45,271 nt of DNA from Desulfamplus sp. GTDB taxonomy: Bacteria > Desulfobacterota > Desulfobacteria > Desulfobacterales > Desulfobacteraceae. The stretch covers positions 1 to 45,271 of the forward strand of contig JADFZQ010000025.1 in assembly GCA_015232455.1 (NCBI GenBank), read 5' to 3'. The notes below the pieces were generated by a model. That model saw nothing but the letters and a program-made list of their open reading frames with translations, had not been told where the DNA came from and ran no database searches. Position 1 is the first letter of the stretch. Each line of letters opens with the position of its first letter. The position numbers and the translations under genes are program-made. This document shows, piece after piece, positions 16,888-25,696 of this stretch.

Positions 16888-17658
16888 ATGATTCACTCTA
16901 CAGCAATCATTGACCCTTCTGCGGAAATAGAACCTAATGTCTCTATCGGTCCCTATGCTATAATTAAAAGTGATGTGCGTATTGGTTCTGGCACTGAAAT
17001 AGGACCTTACACCACCATTGACCAATATGTTACTGTAGAAGAAAACTGTAGAATTTTTCAATACGCATCAATTGGAGCTGCACCCCAAGACCTTAAATTC
17101 CACGGAGAAAAGACTTTTCTAACAATTAGAAAAGGAACTATTATACGTGAATTTGTAACTATAAATCGTGGCACTGAAGTTGGTGGTGGTCATACAGAAG
17201 TTGGCGAAAATAATTATCTTATGGCATATACTCACATTGCCCATGACTGCAGAACAGGGAAAGGTGTTATTCTCGCCAACAACGCAACTCTTGCTGGTCA
17301 TATAGAATTGGGAGATTATGTAACCGTAGGTGGGCTTGTTGCAATACATCAATTTGTAAAAATTGGTAATTATGCCTATATTGGCGGGAAATCGGCAATA
17401 GTAAAAGATATTCCCCCCTATGTAATTGCAGCAGGAGATAGAGCAACCCTTCACGGACTTAATAATGTTGGTCTTGGAAGACACGGTTTCTCAAAAAATA
17501 CGATAGCAAATCTTAAAAAAGCCTATCGTATTGTTTTTAGGATAGGACTTACAGTAAAGCAGGCATCTGAAAGAGTAAGGGCTGAGGTTGAACAGATACC
17601 AGAGGTTATCAATTTTATCAACTTTATTGAAAATTCAACCCGTGGAATTACAAGATAA
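16888..17658 (+). CDS. lpxA: UDP-N-acetylglucosamine acyltransferase LpxA
   Basis: First enzyme of lipid A synthesis: transfers 3-hydroxyacyl from ACP to the 3-OH of UDP-GlcNAc. The 256 residues match the family length. The hexapeptide beta-helix fills ~1-190 (IHSTAIIDPSAEIEPNVSIG), with catalytic His in MAYTHIAHDC and the HQFVKIGNYAYIGGKS stretch; the C-terminal helical part starts at LNNVGLGRHGFSKNTI. AAGGAAAAAAAC precedes the ATG. It starts 143 nt after lpxD, without fabZ between. Confidence 0.97.
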   Translation: MIHSTAIIDPSAEIEPNVSIGPYAIIKSDVRIGSGTEIGPYTTIDQYVTVEENCRIFQYASIGAAPQDLKFHGEKTFLTIRKGTIIREFVTINRGTEVGGGHTEVGENNYLMAYTHIAHDCRTGKGVILANNATLAGHIELGDYVTVGGLVAIHQFVKIGNYAYIGGKSAIVKDIPPYVIAAGDRATLHGLNNVGLGRHGFSKNTIANLKKAYRIVFRIGLTVKQASERVRAEVEQIPEVINFINFIENSTRGITR

Positions 17659-17743
17659 TAAAAATAATAGAGATTATTCCCCTATTGTCTCAACTTCTTA
17701 CCATCTCAAAAGATTGTTATAATACAATTTAATATATAAATAT

Positions 17744-18580
17744 ATGAAACCAATTGGACTTATCGCAGGTGGTGGACAATTTCCACTTCTATTTGCTAAA
17801 AAAGCATCAGAAAAAGGATACAAAGTTTGTGCAGCTGCTTACATCAAGGAAGCGTCAAGAGAAATTGAAAAATATGTTGCTGAGATTGAATGGCTACACC
17901 TTGGGCAAGTTGGCAGGCTATTAAAATTTTTTAAAAAAAATGACGTTAATGAATCTGTTATGCTTGGCAGCGTTAAAAAAACAAAGATTTTTACAGATAT
18001 TAAGCCAGATTTTAAGGCAATTGCATTTATTGCTACCAAAGGAAATACTCACGATGATTCTATTTTAACATCATTTGCAGATTTACTTGAAAAAGAGGGG
18101 ATAGCCATAAAGCCTTCTACATCTCTTCTGCCTGAACTTATCTCTCCAAAAGGTTGTTGGACAAAGAGAAAACCAGATAATTCTGAGCAGAGAGATATTG
18201 AGATTGGTTGGAAAATTGCACGGGAAATTGGCAAACTTGATATTGGTCAATGCGTTGTGATCTCAAACGGCACTGTTCTTGCTGTAGAGGCTATAGATGG
18301 CACAGATGAGACTATAAAAAGAGGAGCTTCTCTTACAGATAAAGGTGCTGTAGTTGTTAAACTCTCCAAACCGCAACAAGATTTACGATTTGATCTTCCA
18401 TCAGCAGGGGCAGAAACTATAAGAATCATGGCACAATATGGTGCATCAATTTTAGTTTTAGAGGCTGGAAAGAGCATCACATTTGACAGGGATAAAATGG
18501 TTTCATTAGCTGATGCTCACAAAATATCAATTATTGCAATTGATGATAGCGATTTTTATCTCCAAGATGAAAAAATATAA
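17744..18580 (+). CDS. lpxI: UDP-2,3-diacylglucosamine pyrophosphatase LpxI
   Basis: Hydrolyses UDP-2,3-diacyl-GlcN to lipid X, replacing LpxH in alpha- and deltaproteobacteria. The 278-residue DUF1009 protein opens with IGLIAGGGQFPLLFAKKA and contains GSVKKTKIF and the C-terminal KPQQDLRFDLPSAGAET, which carries the conserved catalytic Asp region. It lies between lpxA and lpxB, the usual place for lpxI. There is no clear ribosome-binding site before the ATG. Confidence 0.95.
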   Translation: MKPIGLIAGGGQFPLLFAKKASEKGYKVCAAAYIKEASREIEKYVAEIEWLHLGQVGRLLKFFKKNDVNESVMLGSVKKTKIFTDIKPDFKAIAFIATKGNTHDDSILTSFADLLEKEGIAIKPSTSLLPELISPKGCWTKRKPDNSEQRDIEIGWKIAREIGKLDIGQCVVISNGTVLAVEAIDGTDETIKRGASLTDKGAVVVKLSKPQQDLRFDLPSAGAETIRIMAQYGASILVLEAGKSITFDRDKMVSLADAHKISIIAIDDSDFYLQDEKI

Positions 18581-18644
18581 GAATTGTTAAAAACCATTAA
18601 AATTTTAACAAAAATAATAGGATTGAATCAGGGTATTTTAATAA

Positions 18645-19838
18645 TTGAAAAAAGAAAAACATATAATAATTATCGCAGGTGAACCCTCAGGAGATCTTCA
18701 TGGTGCAAGCCTAACAAGTGAGTTAAAAAAAGCAAATCCATATTTAGTTATTAAAGGCATTGGTGGTGAGCTTATGCAACAGGCTGGTATGGAGCTATTT
18801 TTTCACATAAAAGAGCTATCTGCTATGGGGGTAACTGAAGTTTTAAAGCAGTTCAAGCAAATTAAACAGGCTTTTGACCTTTTTCGCAAAAAGATAACCC
18901 TTGAAAAACCTGATCTTTTAATACTCATTGACTATCCGGGTTTTAATCTTAAAGCTGCTGAATACGCAGAAAAAAACAAAATCAAAGTTCTCTATTACAT
19001 AACTCCAAAAATCTGGGCATGGAATAGATCAAGGCTTAAAAAGATAAAAAAATATGTTGATCATGCTGCGATTATATTTCCATTTGAGCAGACTATATTC
19101 AAAAAAGCAAATATACCAGCAACTTATGTTGGCAATCCACTTTTAGACCGTTATAGAGAGGTTAAAAGAGAAAAAGAATTATCTAAATCGCCTAATAATT
19201 CAGGTTTACTATTGCCATTAACTATTGGTCTTTTGCCTGGTTCAAGAGAATCTGAAATTGCGAATTTACTTGAAATCATGCTTCAATCCGCAATTATTAT
19301 AAATAATCGGGCTAAGATTGTTATAAATAATCTAACCAATATTAGATTTATTGTTTCTGCGGCTTCATCAGTTAATATTAGTACATTCAACAAGATATTA
19401 GAGCCATATAATCAAGTTAATATAAATACTCAAAGCGATAATATATTTGAGGTTGTAAGGGGCGAACCTACAGAAATTTTCAGGCACTCTGATCTTCTCA
19501 TTGCCGCATCTGGCACTGTAACTCTTGAAGCTGCTATTTGCGGTGTCCCCATGGTTATTATCTATAAGACTTCGCCTTTTACATATTTTCTTGCAAAAAA
19601 ATTTGTAAAAATTCCATATATTGGTCTGCCAAATATTGTTGCCAACTATCCTATTATTCCAGAACTTCTCCAAAATGATGCAACACCTGAAAAGATTGCA
19701 AATCAGGTCTTATCTATGATCAATCCAGAAAAACTTGCTTCAATAAAAAAACGCCTTCTTATGATAAAAAGATACTTAGGTGATGCTGGGGCAGCAGAAA
19801 GAACCGCAAAACTCGCCATCAAGATGTTAGAAAGCTGA
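18645..19838 (+). CDS. lpxB: Lipid-A-disaccharide synthase LpxB
   Basis: Condenses lipid X with UDP-2,3-diacyl-GlcN to the lipid A disaccharide; a peripheral inner-membrane GT-B enzyme (family 19). The 397 residues start with a TTG codon (KKEKHIIIIAGEPSGDLHGASL); no ATG fits before the conserved GEPSGD. Other family marks are YYITPKIWAWNRSRLKKIKK, GLLPGSRESEI and the donor-site ASGTVTLEAAICGVPMVIIYK. Residues ~225-272 are richer in N and I than usual but colinear. It ends the lipid A block. Confidence 0.95.
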   Translation: MKKEKHIIIIAGEPSGDLHGASLTSELKKANPYLVIKGIGGELMQQAGMELFFHIKELSAMGVTEVLKQFKQIKQAFDLFRKKITLEKPDLLILIDYPGFNLKAAEYAEKNKIKVLYYITPKIWAWNRSRLKKIKKYVDHAAIIFPFEQTIFKKANIPATYVGNPLLDRYREVKREKELSKSPNNSGLLLPLTIGLLPGSRESEIANLLEIMLQSAIIINNRAKIVINNLTNIRFIVSAASSVNISTFNKILEPYNQVNINTQSDNIFEVVRGEPTEIFRHSDLLIAASGTVTLEAAICGVPMVIIYKTSPFTYFLAKKFVKIPYIGLPNIVANYPIIPELLQNDATPEKIANQVLSMINPEKLASIKKRLLMIKRYLGDAGAAERTAKLAIKMLES

Positions 19839-19847
19839 ATTTTTCCT

Positions 19848-19878
19848 TTGACATTTATAACATATTTGTTTTAATAAT
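19848..19878 (+). promoter_or_regulatory. Putative promoter of the amino-acid ABC transporter locus
   Basis: A perfect TTGACA (19848-19853) precedes an AT-rich TTTTAATAAT stretch; TAATAA at 18-nt or AATAAT at 19-nt spacing can act as the -10. The site starts 10 nt after lpxB ends. Downstream, GACAATTCAT (19904-19913) and ATGAATTATTGTC (19941-19953) form an imperfect inverted repeat that could bind a regulator or fold in the leader. Confidence 0.45.
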
Positions 19879-19997
19879 TTTTAATGTAGTTTTATTCACT
19901 GATGACAATTCATTTTATGAGTCAATTCTGATCTAATTTTATGAATTATTGTCTTATTTAACCGTTATTTTATTTATTTAAAAAGGAGAGTTGAAAA

Positions 19998-21017
19998 ATG
20001 AAGTACTTTAAGATGTTGACCGTTCTACTTACCGCTATGTTTATCCTTTTCTCTGGCAGTTCATTTGCTGGAACACTCGACAATGTTAAGAAAAAGGGCT
20101 TTATTCAAGTTGGTGTAAATGAAGGACTTTTTGGATTTGCAATGCCTGATGCAAAAGGTGTGTGGCAGGGGCTTGATATTGATTCAGCAAAAGCTATCTC
20201 TTGTGCTGTTTTTGGAACACCTGATAAGTTAAAATTTATCCCCCTCTCATCACAGACAAGATTTACAGCACTTCAAGCAGGTGAAGTTGATGTTTTATGC
20301 CGTAATGCAACCAGAAATTTAACAAGGGAATCCCAACTTGGGCTTAATTTTGTTACAGTAAACTACTATGATGGACAAGGTTTTATGATTCCAAAATCTC
20401 TTGGAATTAAATCTGCTAAAGAGTTAAGCGGTGCAACTGTTTGCGTTCTTCAAGGAACAACTACAGAGCAAAATGCGGCTGACTATTTTAAGAAAAATGG
20501 CTTAGAGTGGAAACCAGTTGTAGTTGAAAGCACCACAGCTATTGTTCAGGCTTTTGCGTCAGGCAGATGTGATTGCCTAACATCTGATGCTTCTCAGCTT
20601 GCAAGCCAGCGTGTCAGCACTGGAAAGCCAGCAGATTACATAATCCTTCCAGAGATAATCTCAAAAGAGCCACTTGCTCCAGCAGTAAGACATGGCGATG
20701 ATCAGTGGTATGATATTGTAAATTTTGCGATTCTTACCATGATTCAAGCAGAAGAGTATGGAATCACATCAAAAAATGTTGATGAAATGCTCAAAAGCGA
20801 AGACCCACAGATTAAACGTTTCCTTGGCGTAACCCCGGGTAATGGTGCTGCACTTGGCATTGATGAAAAATTTGCATACAATATTATCAAACATGTTGGA
20901 AATTATGGAGAATCATTTGAGCGTAATGTTGGTAAAGCTACTCCGCTTGCAATTGAAAGAGGTCTTAATGCCCTTTGGACAAACGGTGGCTTGATGTATG
21001 CTCCACCTTTCAAATGA
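19998..21017 (+). CDS. aapJ: Amino-acid ABC transporter substrate-binding protein (AapJ/BztA type)
   Basis: The 339-residue periplasmic protein has a signal peptide (MLTVLLTAMFILFSGSSFAG) and a bacterial extracellular solute-binding family 3 fold: VKKKGFIQVGVNEGLFGFA, the RNATRNLTRE segment and CVLQGTTTEQN. These, with the length of ~340 residues, fit the broad-specificity L-amino-acid binding proteins AapJ and BztA rather than shorter glutamine binders. AAAAGGAGAG before the ATG is an excellent ribosome-binding site. A strong stem-loop follows its stop. The permease and ATPase genes lie downstream but are separated by inserted genes. Confidence 0.92.
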   Translation: MKYFKMLTVLLTAMFILFSGSSFAGTLDNVKKKGFIQVGVNEGLFGFAMPDAKGVWQGLDIDSAKAISCAVFGTPDKLKFIPLSSQTRFTALQAGEVDVLCRNATRNLTRESQLGLNFVTVNYYDGQGFMIPKSLGIKSAKELSGATVCVLQGTTTEQNAADYFKKNGLEWKPVVVESTTAIVQAFASGRCDCLTSDASQLASQRVSTGKPADYIILPEIISKEPLAPAVRHGDDQWYDIVNFAILTMIQAEEYGITSKNVDEMLKSEDPQIKRFLGVTPGNGAALGIDEKFAYNIIKHVGNYGESFERNVGKATPLAIERGLNALWTNGGLMYAPPFK

Positions 21018-21056
21018 TTTTAGGTAAAATGAATAGATATAAATGATAAAATTTAT

Positions 21057-21090
21057 TGTGTGAGGATTTATAATTTTTAATCCTCACACA
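21057..21090 (+). promoter_or_regulatory. Intercistronic 12-bp stem-loop after aapJ
   Basis: TGTGTGAGGATT and AATCCTCACACA pair perfectly around a 10-nt AT-only loop, 39 nt after the aapJ stop. There is no immediate T-tract (a T6 run follows 13 nt later), so it resembles the hairpins that protect or attenuate transcripts after the binding-protein gene in transporter operons. Confidence 0.7.
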
Positions 21091-21132
21091 GTAAGAACGA
21101 GTCCTTTTTTAGTTTTTCATTATGAGGATAAA

Positions 21133-21357
21133 ATGGTTACTCTTGATTATGCAATTAATACAATAGAACAGCTGCCAATAACAGATCAGGAAATCCTTAT
21201 TGATATTGTTTATCATAGGCTTACAGAAAAACGCCGTAAAGAAATTGCAGAAGATGCCAAAAAATCAATAGCTGATTTTCATGCTGGTAAGCTAAAGACC
21301 CAATCCGTTGAAGATATAATCTTAGAGTTGCGAACCACATTAAACGAAAAGGCTTAA
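21133..21357 (+). CDS. Antitoxin-like protein of a YafQ/RelE-type module
   Basis: The 74-residue protein is mostly helical and charged, with a C-terminal acidic and hydrophobic tail (HAGKLKTQSVEDIILELR) like antitoxins that wrap RelE-family toxins. The N-terminal part (DYAINTIEQLPITDQEILIDIVYHRL) could be the dimerising and DNA-binding part. It ends 3 nt before the toxin-like gene. I recognise the type from layout and partner; the exact antitoxin family is not certain. Confidence 0.65.
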   Translation: MVTLDYAINTIEQLPITDQEILIDIVYHRLTEKRRKEIAEDAKKSIADFHAGKLKTQSVEDIILELRTTLNEKA

Positions 21358-21360
21358 AAT

Positions 21361-21645
21361 ATGAGAGAGATTATCTTAACTCCAAAGTTTAAAAGAGCTT
21401 TCCGTAAATTTGTCAATCGCAATAATAGATTACAAAATCATATAGAAGAGACCTTAAAATTGATGCACAATGATCTATTCACCCCTGAATTGGGAACTCA
21501 TAAATTAAGTGGAGAGTTATTGGGATTATATGCCTGTATATGTGGATATGATTGCAGAATAGTGTTTTCAATTGAGCATAACAAAGAAACTATGAATGAA
21601 ATGATTATCTTACTTGATATAGGGACACATGATGAAGTCTATTAA
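21361..21645 (+). CDS. YafQ/RelE-family toxin (mRNA interferase type)
   Basis: The 94-residue protein matches the YafQ-like group of RelE-fold toxins: N-terminal TPKFKRAFRKFVNR, then HKLSGELLGLYACICGYDCRIVFSIE and the closing IILLDIGTHDEVY. Family members cut mRNA in the ribosome. His 49 in THKLSG and His 91 in GTHDEVY fit conserved positions. The reading frame is intact and coupled to the antitoxin-like gene; its end overlaps the aapQ start by 17 nt, so the module is embedded in the transport operon. Confidence 0.8.
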   Translation: MREIILTPKFKRAFRKFVNRNNRLQNHIEETLKLMHNDLFTPELGTHKLSGELLGLYACICGYDCRIVFSIEHNKETMNEMIILLDIGTHDEVY

Positions 21646-22804
21646 TCAAAAAAACGAATCTATATGGACTAACGCAACATTCAGAGCAACTATTTATCAA
21701 ATTGCTGCTGTATCTATTGTGGGCTTAACCGCATATTATCTTTTCACAAATACCACCGCAAACCTTGCCAAACAATCCATTGCCACAGGATTTGGCTTTT
21801 TATCAAGAGAAGCCTCTTTTGAAATTGGCGAATCTATGATCAAATTCTCATCTTCAGACACATATCTTAAAGCTCTTATCGTAGGTGCTTTAAATACGAT
21901 AAAAGTATCGTTTATTGGTATTGTTTTGACTGTAGCGTTAGGAATAGTTGTTGGTATTGCAAGGCTTTCCAAAAATTGGCTTGTTTCAAAGATCGCAGCA
22001 AGTTATATTGAGCTACTCCAAGATATTCCTGTTCTTCTTCAACTATTTTTCTGGTACACAGTTTTTAACAATATTTTACCATCACCAAGGCAAGCACTTA
22101 TTCCATTTAAGGGTATGGTGTTATGCAATCGTGGTGTATATTTTGGTATTCCAGCAGACCATCCTGCTTTTACATATATGGGTTATGCTTTTCTTTTTGC
22201 TTGCATACTTATATTTTTTATAAACCGTTGGGCAAAAAAGAGGCAGGAGCTTACAGGTCAAATCTTCCCAATTTTTACCGTCTCAAGTGCATTAATTACT
22301 CTTTTCCCCCTTGCCGCATGGCTTGTAATGGGTTCTCCTACTGAGATGAACATGCCAACATTAAAAGGGTTCAACTTTGAGGGCGGATACAATGTAAGTC
22401 CTGAATTTGGCTCTCTTCTTCTTGGACTTGTCCTTTATACCTCAGCTTTTGTTGCTGAAATTGTAAGAGCTGGAATTCAATCTATTGCAAAAGGGCAGCG
22501 AGAAGCTGCTGAATCACTTGGTTTAAAACCCATTTTTATAATGAACCTTGTTATTTTACCTCAAGCTCTTAGAGTCATTATCCCTCCACTAACAAGCCAG
22601 TTACTAAACCTTACCAAAAATAGCTCACTTGCTGTAGCTATTGGTTATCCTGATTTTGTATCAACATCAAACACCACTATAAGCCAGACAGGTCAGGCAA
22701 TTGAAGGTGTCGCTCTGATTATGATAATGTATCTAACGATTAGCCTTCTCACCTCTTTTTTTATGAATTGGTATAACGACAAAATGGCACTTGTTGAAAG
22801 GTAA
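21629..22804 (+). CDS. aapQ: Amino-acid ABC transporter permease (AapQ type)
   Basis: A 391-residue inner-membrane permease with about eight membrane segments and the long cytoplasmic/periplasmic extension typical of AapQ/BztB (usual length ~390-400). The ATPase-docking EAA loop is clear: REAAESLGLKPIFIMNLVILPQALRVIIPP. ATG 21629 is preceded by AGGG at 21621; ATG 21632 is an alternative. It overlaps the toxin gene by 17 nt. Its partner permease aapM is 3 kb downstream, past unrelated genes. Confidence 0.92.
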   Translation: MMKSINQKNESIWTNATFRATIYQIAAVSIVGLTAYYLFTNTTANLAKQSIATGFGFLSREASFEIGESMIKFSSSDTYLKALIVGALNTIKVSFIGIVLTVALGIVVGIARLSKNWLVSKIAASYIELLQDIPVLLQLFFWYTVFNNILPSPRQALIPFKGMVLCNRGVYFGIPADHPAFTYMGYAFLFACILIFFINRWAKKRQELTGQIFPIFTVSSALITLFPLAAWLVMGSPTEMNMPTLKGFNFEGGYNVSPEFGSLLLGLVLYTSAFVAEIVRAGIQSIAKGQREAAESLGLKPIFIMNLVILPQALRVIIPPLTSQLLNLTKNSSLAVAIGYPDFVSTSNTTISQTGQAIEGVALIMIMYLTISLLTSFFMNWYNDKMALVER

Positions 22805-22878
22805 TTGGAATTTTTAAGTGTAAAACTCGTCTTTTTGTAAGTGGGTAATAAAATTACGCGAGATTAGGAATATAAAAA

Positions 22879-23148
22879 ATGCAATTATATGACATTTTGA
22901 TTGATATTCATGCACTGGAAGAAGAACTGCTTGATTTTGAACGTAAATACGGAATCAGGTCAGAAACGTTTTACACTGCCTATACGAAAGGAGAAGAACC
23001 AGAAGATGAACGATGGGTTTTAGATTTTGGTGAATGGGCAAGCGTTTATAGAACATGGCTGACTCGTCAGGCAGAATATCGCAATGAACTGGAAAATTTA
23101 CAACAATATCCTTTCAGTCTAAAAGGATTAGTGAGAGTTGCAGCATAA
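22879..23148 (+). CDS. Small partner protein of a TumE-like toxin
   Basis: The 89-residue protein reads ALEEELLDFERKYGIRSETFY... EDERWVLDFGEWASVYRTW. The pattern LxxFExKYGxxSExFY followed by an FxEWxxxY segment is familiar from short genes directly upstream of TumE/DUF6516-type toxins. Its last base is shared with the start codon of the next gene. Function as antitoxin is inferred from pairing. The base composition is less AT-rich than the transporter genes, suggesting recent gain. Confidence 0.6.
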   Translation: MQLYDILIDIHALEEELLDFERKYGIRSETFYTAYTKGEEPEDERWVLDFGEWASVYRTWLTRQAEYRNELENLQQYPFSLKGLVRVAA

Positions 23149-23577
23149 TGAATCCATTACGAACTGCTGAAGATTATGAGTTGTTTCTCTATACACTTTC
23201 AGATCACTTTTCATCAATTCGTAATTCCACACTCACATTTGTAAGAAAAGGTATCTCTCTTGCCCGTGTGTCAGGTGAGCTATATTTTAGTCATGGTATC
23301 AGATTGGTGGTTCGTGAACGAATTATTTATAATCGGTTGCCGTCAGTTATAGATTGGTATGGATATGAAGTTGTGGCAGAATAACGAAAAACTCTACTGG
23401 TATGACTCACAACCTCACCCTGACGATCCAACTCTTGCAAACAATCACCCACATCATAAACACATACCACCAAATATGAAACATAATAGAGTAACTGCAC
23501 TCAAAATGAGCTTCGTACGACCTAATATGCCCTCACTTATTGAGGAGATTAATGAATTGATTGAAAAAATGACCTAA
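23148..23577 (+). pseudogene. TumE-like toxin gene split by a +1 frameshift
   Basis: The first part (23148-23384) holds the N-terminal half, ending LPSVIDWYGYEVVAE. The second (23359-23577, frame +1) continues with NNEKLYWYDSQPHP... NHPHHKHIPPN and ends PSLIEEINELIE. Joined near 23370-23384 they give one ~140-residue protein with the TumE hallmark: a YDxxPHP segment, then PHHKHI. Removing one base in the GTTGTGG stretch restores the frame. It may be a disabled toxin, a sequencing or assembly error, or less likely a programmed +1 shift. Confidence 0.65.
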
Positions 23578-23780
23578 TTGATTAAGATAAGAGGCTGCTC
23601 CTTTGTATTTTAAGTATTTGTTACTAACATACTAATAGCCTTATATTAATTGTCTTGATAAATAAATGCTTAGGGGGGTATTTTAATTTTTATATTAGAT
23701 GATCGACTAATTGAACATGTAAATTTTTGAGAACACCTTCTTTGTCCTTTAATGACATTTTAGCTAACTAAAATAAGATT

Positions 23781-24428
23781 ATGAAATGTTTGCCTATATG
23801 GAATGGAAATTCGGTCAGTTTTTTCACTAAACTGGAGGAACCTCCTATCCCTCTTCCCGGCCTACTAAGTCATATCCGGCTTTTTAACATTGTATTCAAT
23901 GGTGATGGCAGTCTTTACACCAGCTATTTTGGAAGTGGCACGGAGGTAGAGGAGAAATACGTTATTAATGGACAGGTTGCACACCAAAAAACTGATGTCA
24001 TACACAACAGACGTGAATGTCGAATATCAATACATGGAAGTGGAGAAGTTCGCAGCTTCATCCGTGGGAAAGACGAAGTCAAAAGACATCTTGGATATGA
24101 ACTGCGTAACATCAAATCACCAATGCTGATAGCAGAGCATAGAATCGGCACAGCTGGCGAATATATCCCAGATACTTTTGGTGTACAGATTCCTAAATCA
24201 ACGGCATTTGTTATTCCCGGAATTTTCGAACAACCGTTGCGAGCAGTATTCGGCATTAATGTAGCACCATCAGAATATTTTTCTCCACAAAGTCGCGAGT
24301 TTCTCTGGTCGGGACTTACAAAGCCGATGGATAACTGTCGAAAATTAGTAGTGGGTGTAGATGTCAGGTTCGAAGATAAGGTTGATGGTCAGCCGTTAAT
24401 GCATGAAATTCGTGTTTTTACAAAATGA
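23781..24428 (+). CDS. Unrecognised 215-residue protein in the aap-locus island
   Basis: I do not recognise this protein. It has no membrane segment or signal peptide and reads as mainly beta structure with many short hydrophobic strands (RLFNIVFNGDGSLYTSYFGSG, LVVGVDVRFEDK). One stretch, EVRSFIRGKDEVKRHLGYELRN, is helical and charged. The gene is clearly richer in G and C than the transporter genes around it, suggesting horizontal origin. No ribosome-binding site is evident before the ATG, and 203 nt without visible signals separate it from the toxin remnant. A hairpin at 24464-24491 could terminate it. Confidence 0.6.
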   Translation: MKCLPIWNGNSVSFFTKLEEPPIPLPGLLSHIRLFNIVFNGDGSLYTSYFGSGTEVEEKYVINGQVAHQKTDVIHNRRECRISIHGSGEVRSFIRGKDEVKRHLGYELRNIKSPMLIAEHRIGTAGEYIPDTFGVQIPKSTAFVIPGIFEQPLRAVFGINVAPSEYFSPQSREFLWSGLTKPMDNCRKLVVGVDVRFEDKVDGQPLMHEIRVFTK

Positions 24429-24463
24429 AAGAACCAAAATTTACTAAGCATTATACTAAATAG

Positions 24464-24491
24464 GCGTTCATGCCTATGCATTGGGCATCGC
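24464..24491 (+). terminator. Possible terminator after the 215-residue gene
   Basis: ATGCCTA and TGGGCAT form a 7-bp stem (one G-U) around TGCAT, with an outer GCG/CGC, followed by TTAATTTTG. The T-run is interrupted, so this is only a candidate. Confidence 0.4.
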
Positions 24492-24535
24492 TTAATTTTG
24501 ACTTTATGTGAAAAATGAAAGAAAGAGAATAATAA

Positions 24536-25696
24536 ATGGATCACGTATTTTTTTGTACTGGTCACGCACTTAAAATTCCAAATATTGTAAAAAGTGAAGG
24601 CCTCTACCTATATGATGAACAAGGTAAAGGCTATATGGATTTAGAGTCAGGTGTTTGGTGTACATCTCTTGGACACAATAATGCTGAGATCAACAAAATA
24701 ATCAAGAACCAAACAGAATCATTGATGCACGCTGGTTTTTGTTATTCAAATGAGATACTTGAAAAATCAGCAAGAGCAATTCTTGAAATTGCAGGTTTAA
24801 ACAATGGAAAATGTCTATTTCTTTGCTCTGGAAGCGAAGCTATTGAGGTATCAAGGCAGATGGCTAAACATCTGACTGATAATAAAGTATCTTTGACACT
24901 CCATGATTCATATCTTGGTGCATACTCTTCAATAACCGACAAATCTAAAAATTGGTATCTGTTAAATTGGGAACAGTGCAAAATATGCTCTGATAAAGAA
25001 AATTGCGATCTATCATGTGAAGTGCTTAAAAAAATACCAAAAAACGTATCTGAGTTTATTTTTGAACCAGGCAGCTCTTCTGGTTTTGTAAGGTTTCCTC
25101 CAAAGTCGTTGATAAAGAATATTATCAAAATTGTTCGAGACAACGGGGGAAAAATTGTAGCCAATGAAGTAACAACGGGTATCGGGCGAACAGGTAAATG
25201 GTTTGGCTATCAGCACTATGAAATTAATCCCGATTTTATCGCTGTTGGTAAAGGAATTGGAAACGGATACCCTGTGAGTATTGCCCTTATCAACGAACCT
25301 ACGGCACAAGAATTAGAACAAAAACCGTTTCATTATTCTCAATCCCATCAAAACGATCCTTTGGGAGCTTCGATTGTATATGGTGTTATTCAGTACATTG
25401 AGAAAAATAATTTGATATCTAATGCGGCAAGTAATGGTTTATTACTGCACAAAGAACTTGAATCACTTGTTGATAAAGAAATTATTATTGAAGTTCGTGG
25501 AAGAGGATTGATGATTGCTATTGATATTAAAAACAATGAAATCACAAATTCCATTTATAATAACCTTATTGAAAAAGGATATATAGTTGGAAATCGAGGT
25601 GCATCGTTTAGGATTGATCCACCTCTAATAATTACGAAAACTGAAATTGACGGATTCATTGAGGCATTAAGAGAATCAAAATCACTTTACAAATAA
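24536..25696 (+). CDS. Class III PLP-dependent aminotransferase with a four-Cys insertion
   Basis: The 386-residue protein has the class III fold: DLESGVWCTSLGH, CSGSEAIEVSRQMAK (phosphate cup), NEVTTGIGRTGKWFGYQHY and FIAVGKGIGNGYPVS with the PLP-binding Lys at 239. The residue that normally contacts the pyridine nitrogen, Asp in DEVQTG-type motifs, is Asn 210. Residues 148, 151, 157 and 161 are cysteines (C-x2-C-x5-C-x3-C), a possible metal site not found in classical members. It lies between the two permease genes of an amino-acid transporter, so catabolism or modification of an imported amino acid is possible, but the substrate is unknown. Confidence 0.85.
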   Translation: MDHVFFCTGHALKIPNIVKSEGLYLYDEQGKGYMDLESGVWCTSLGHNNAEINKIIKNQTESLMHAGFCYSNEILEKSARAILEIAGLNNGKCLFLCSGSEAIEVSRQMAKHLTDNKVSLTLHDSYLGAYSSITDKSKNWYLLNWEQCKICSDKENCDLSCEVLKKIPKNVSEFIFEPGSSSGFVRFPPKSLIKNIIKIVRDNGGKIVANEVTTGIGRTGKWFGYQHYEINPDFIAVGKGIGNGYPVSIALINEPTAQELEQKPFHYSQSHQNDPLGASIVYGVIQYIEKNNLISNAASNGLLLHKELESLVDKEIIIEVRGRGLMIAIDIKNNEITNSIYNNLIEKGYIVGNRGASFRIDPPLIITKTEIDGFIEALRESKSLYK

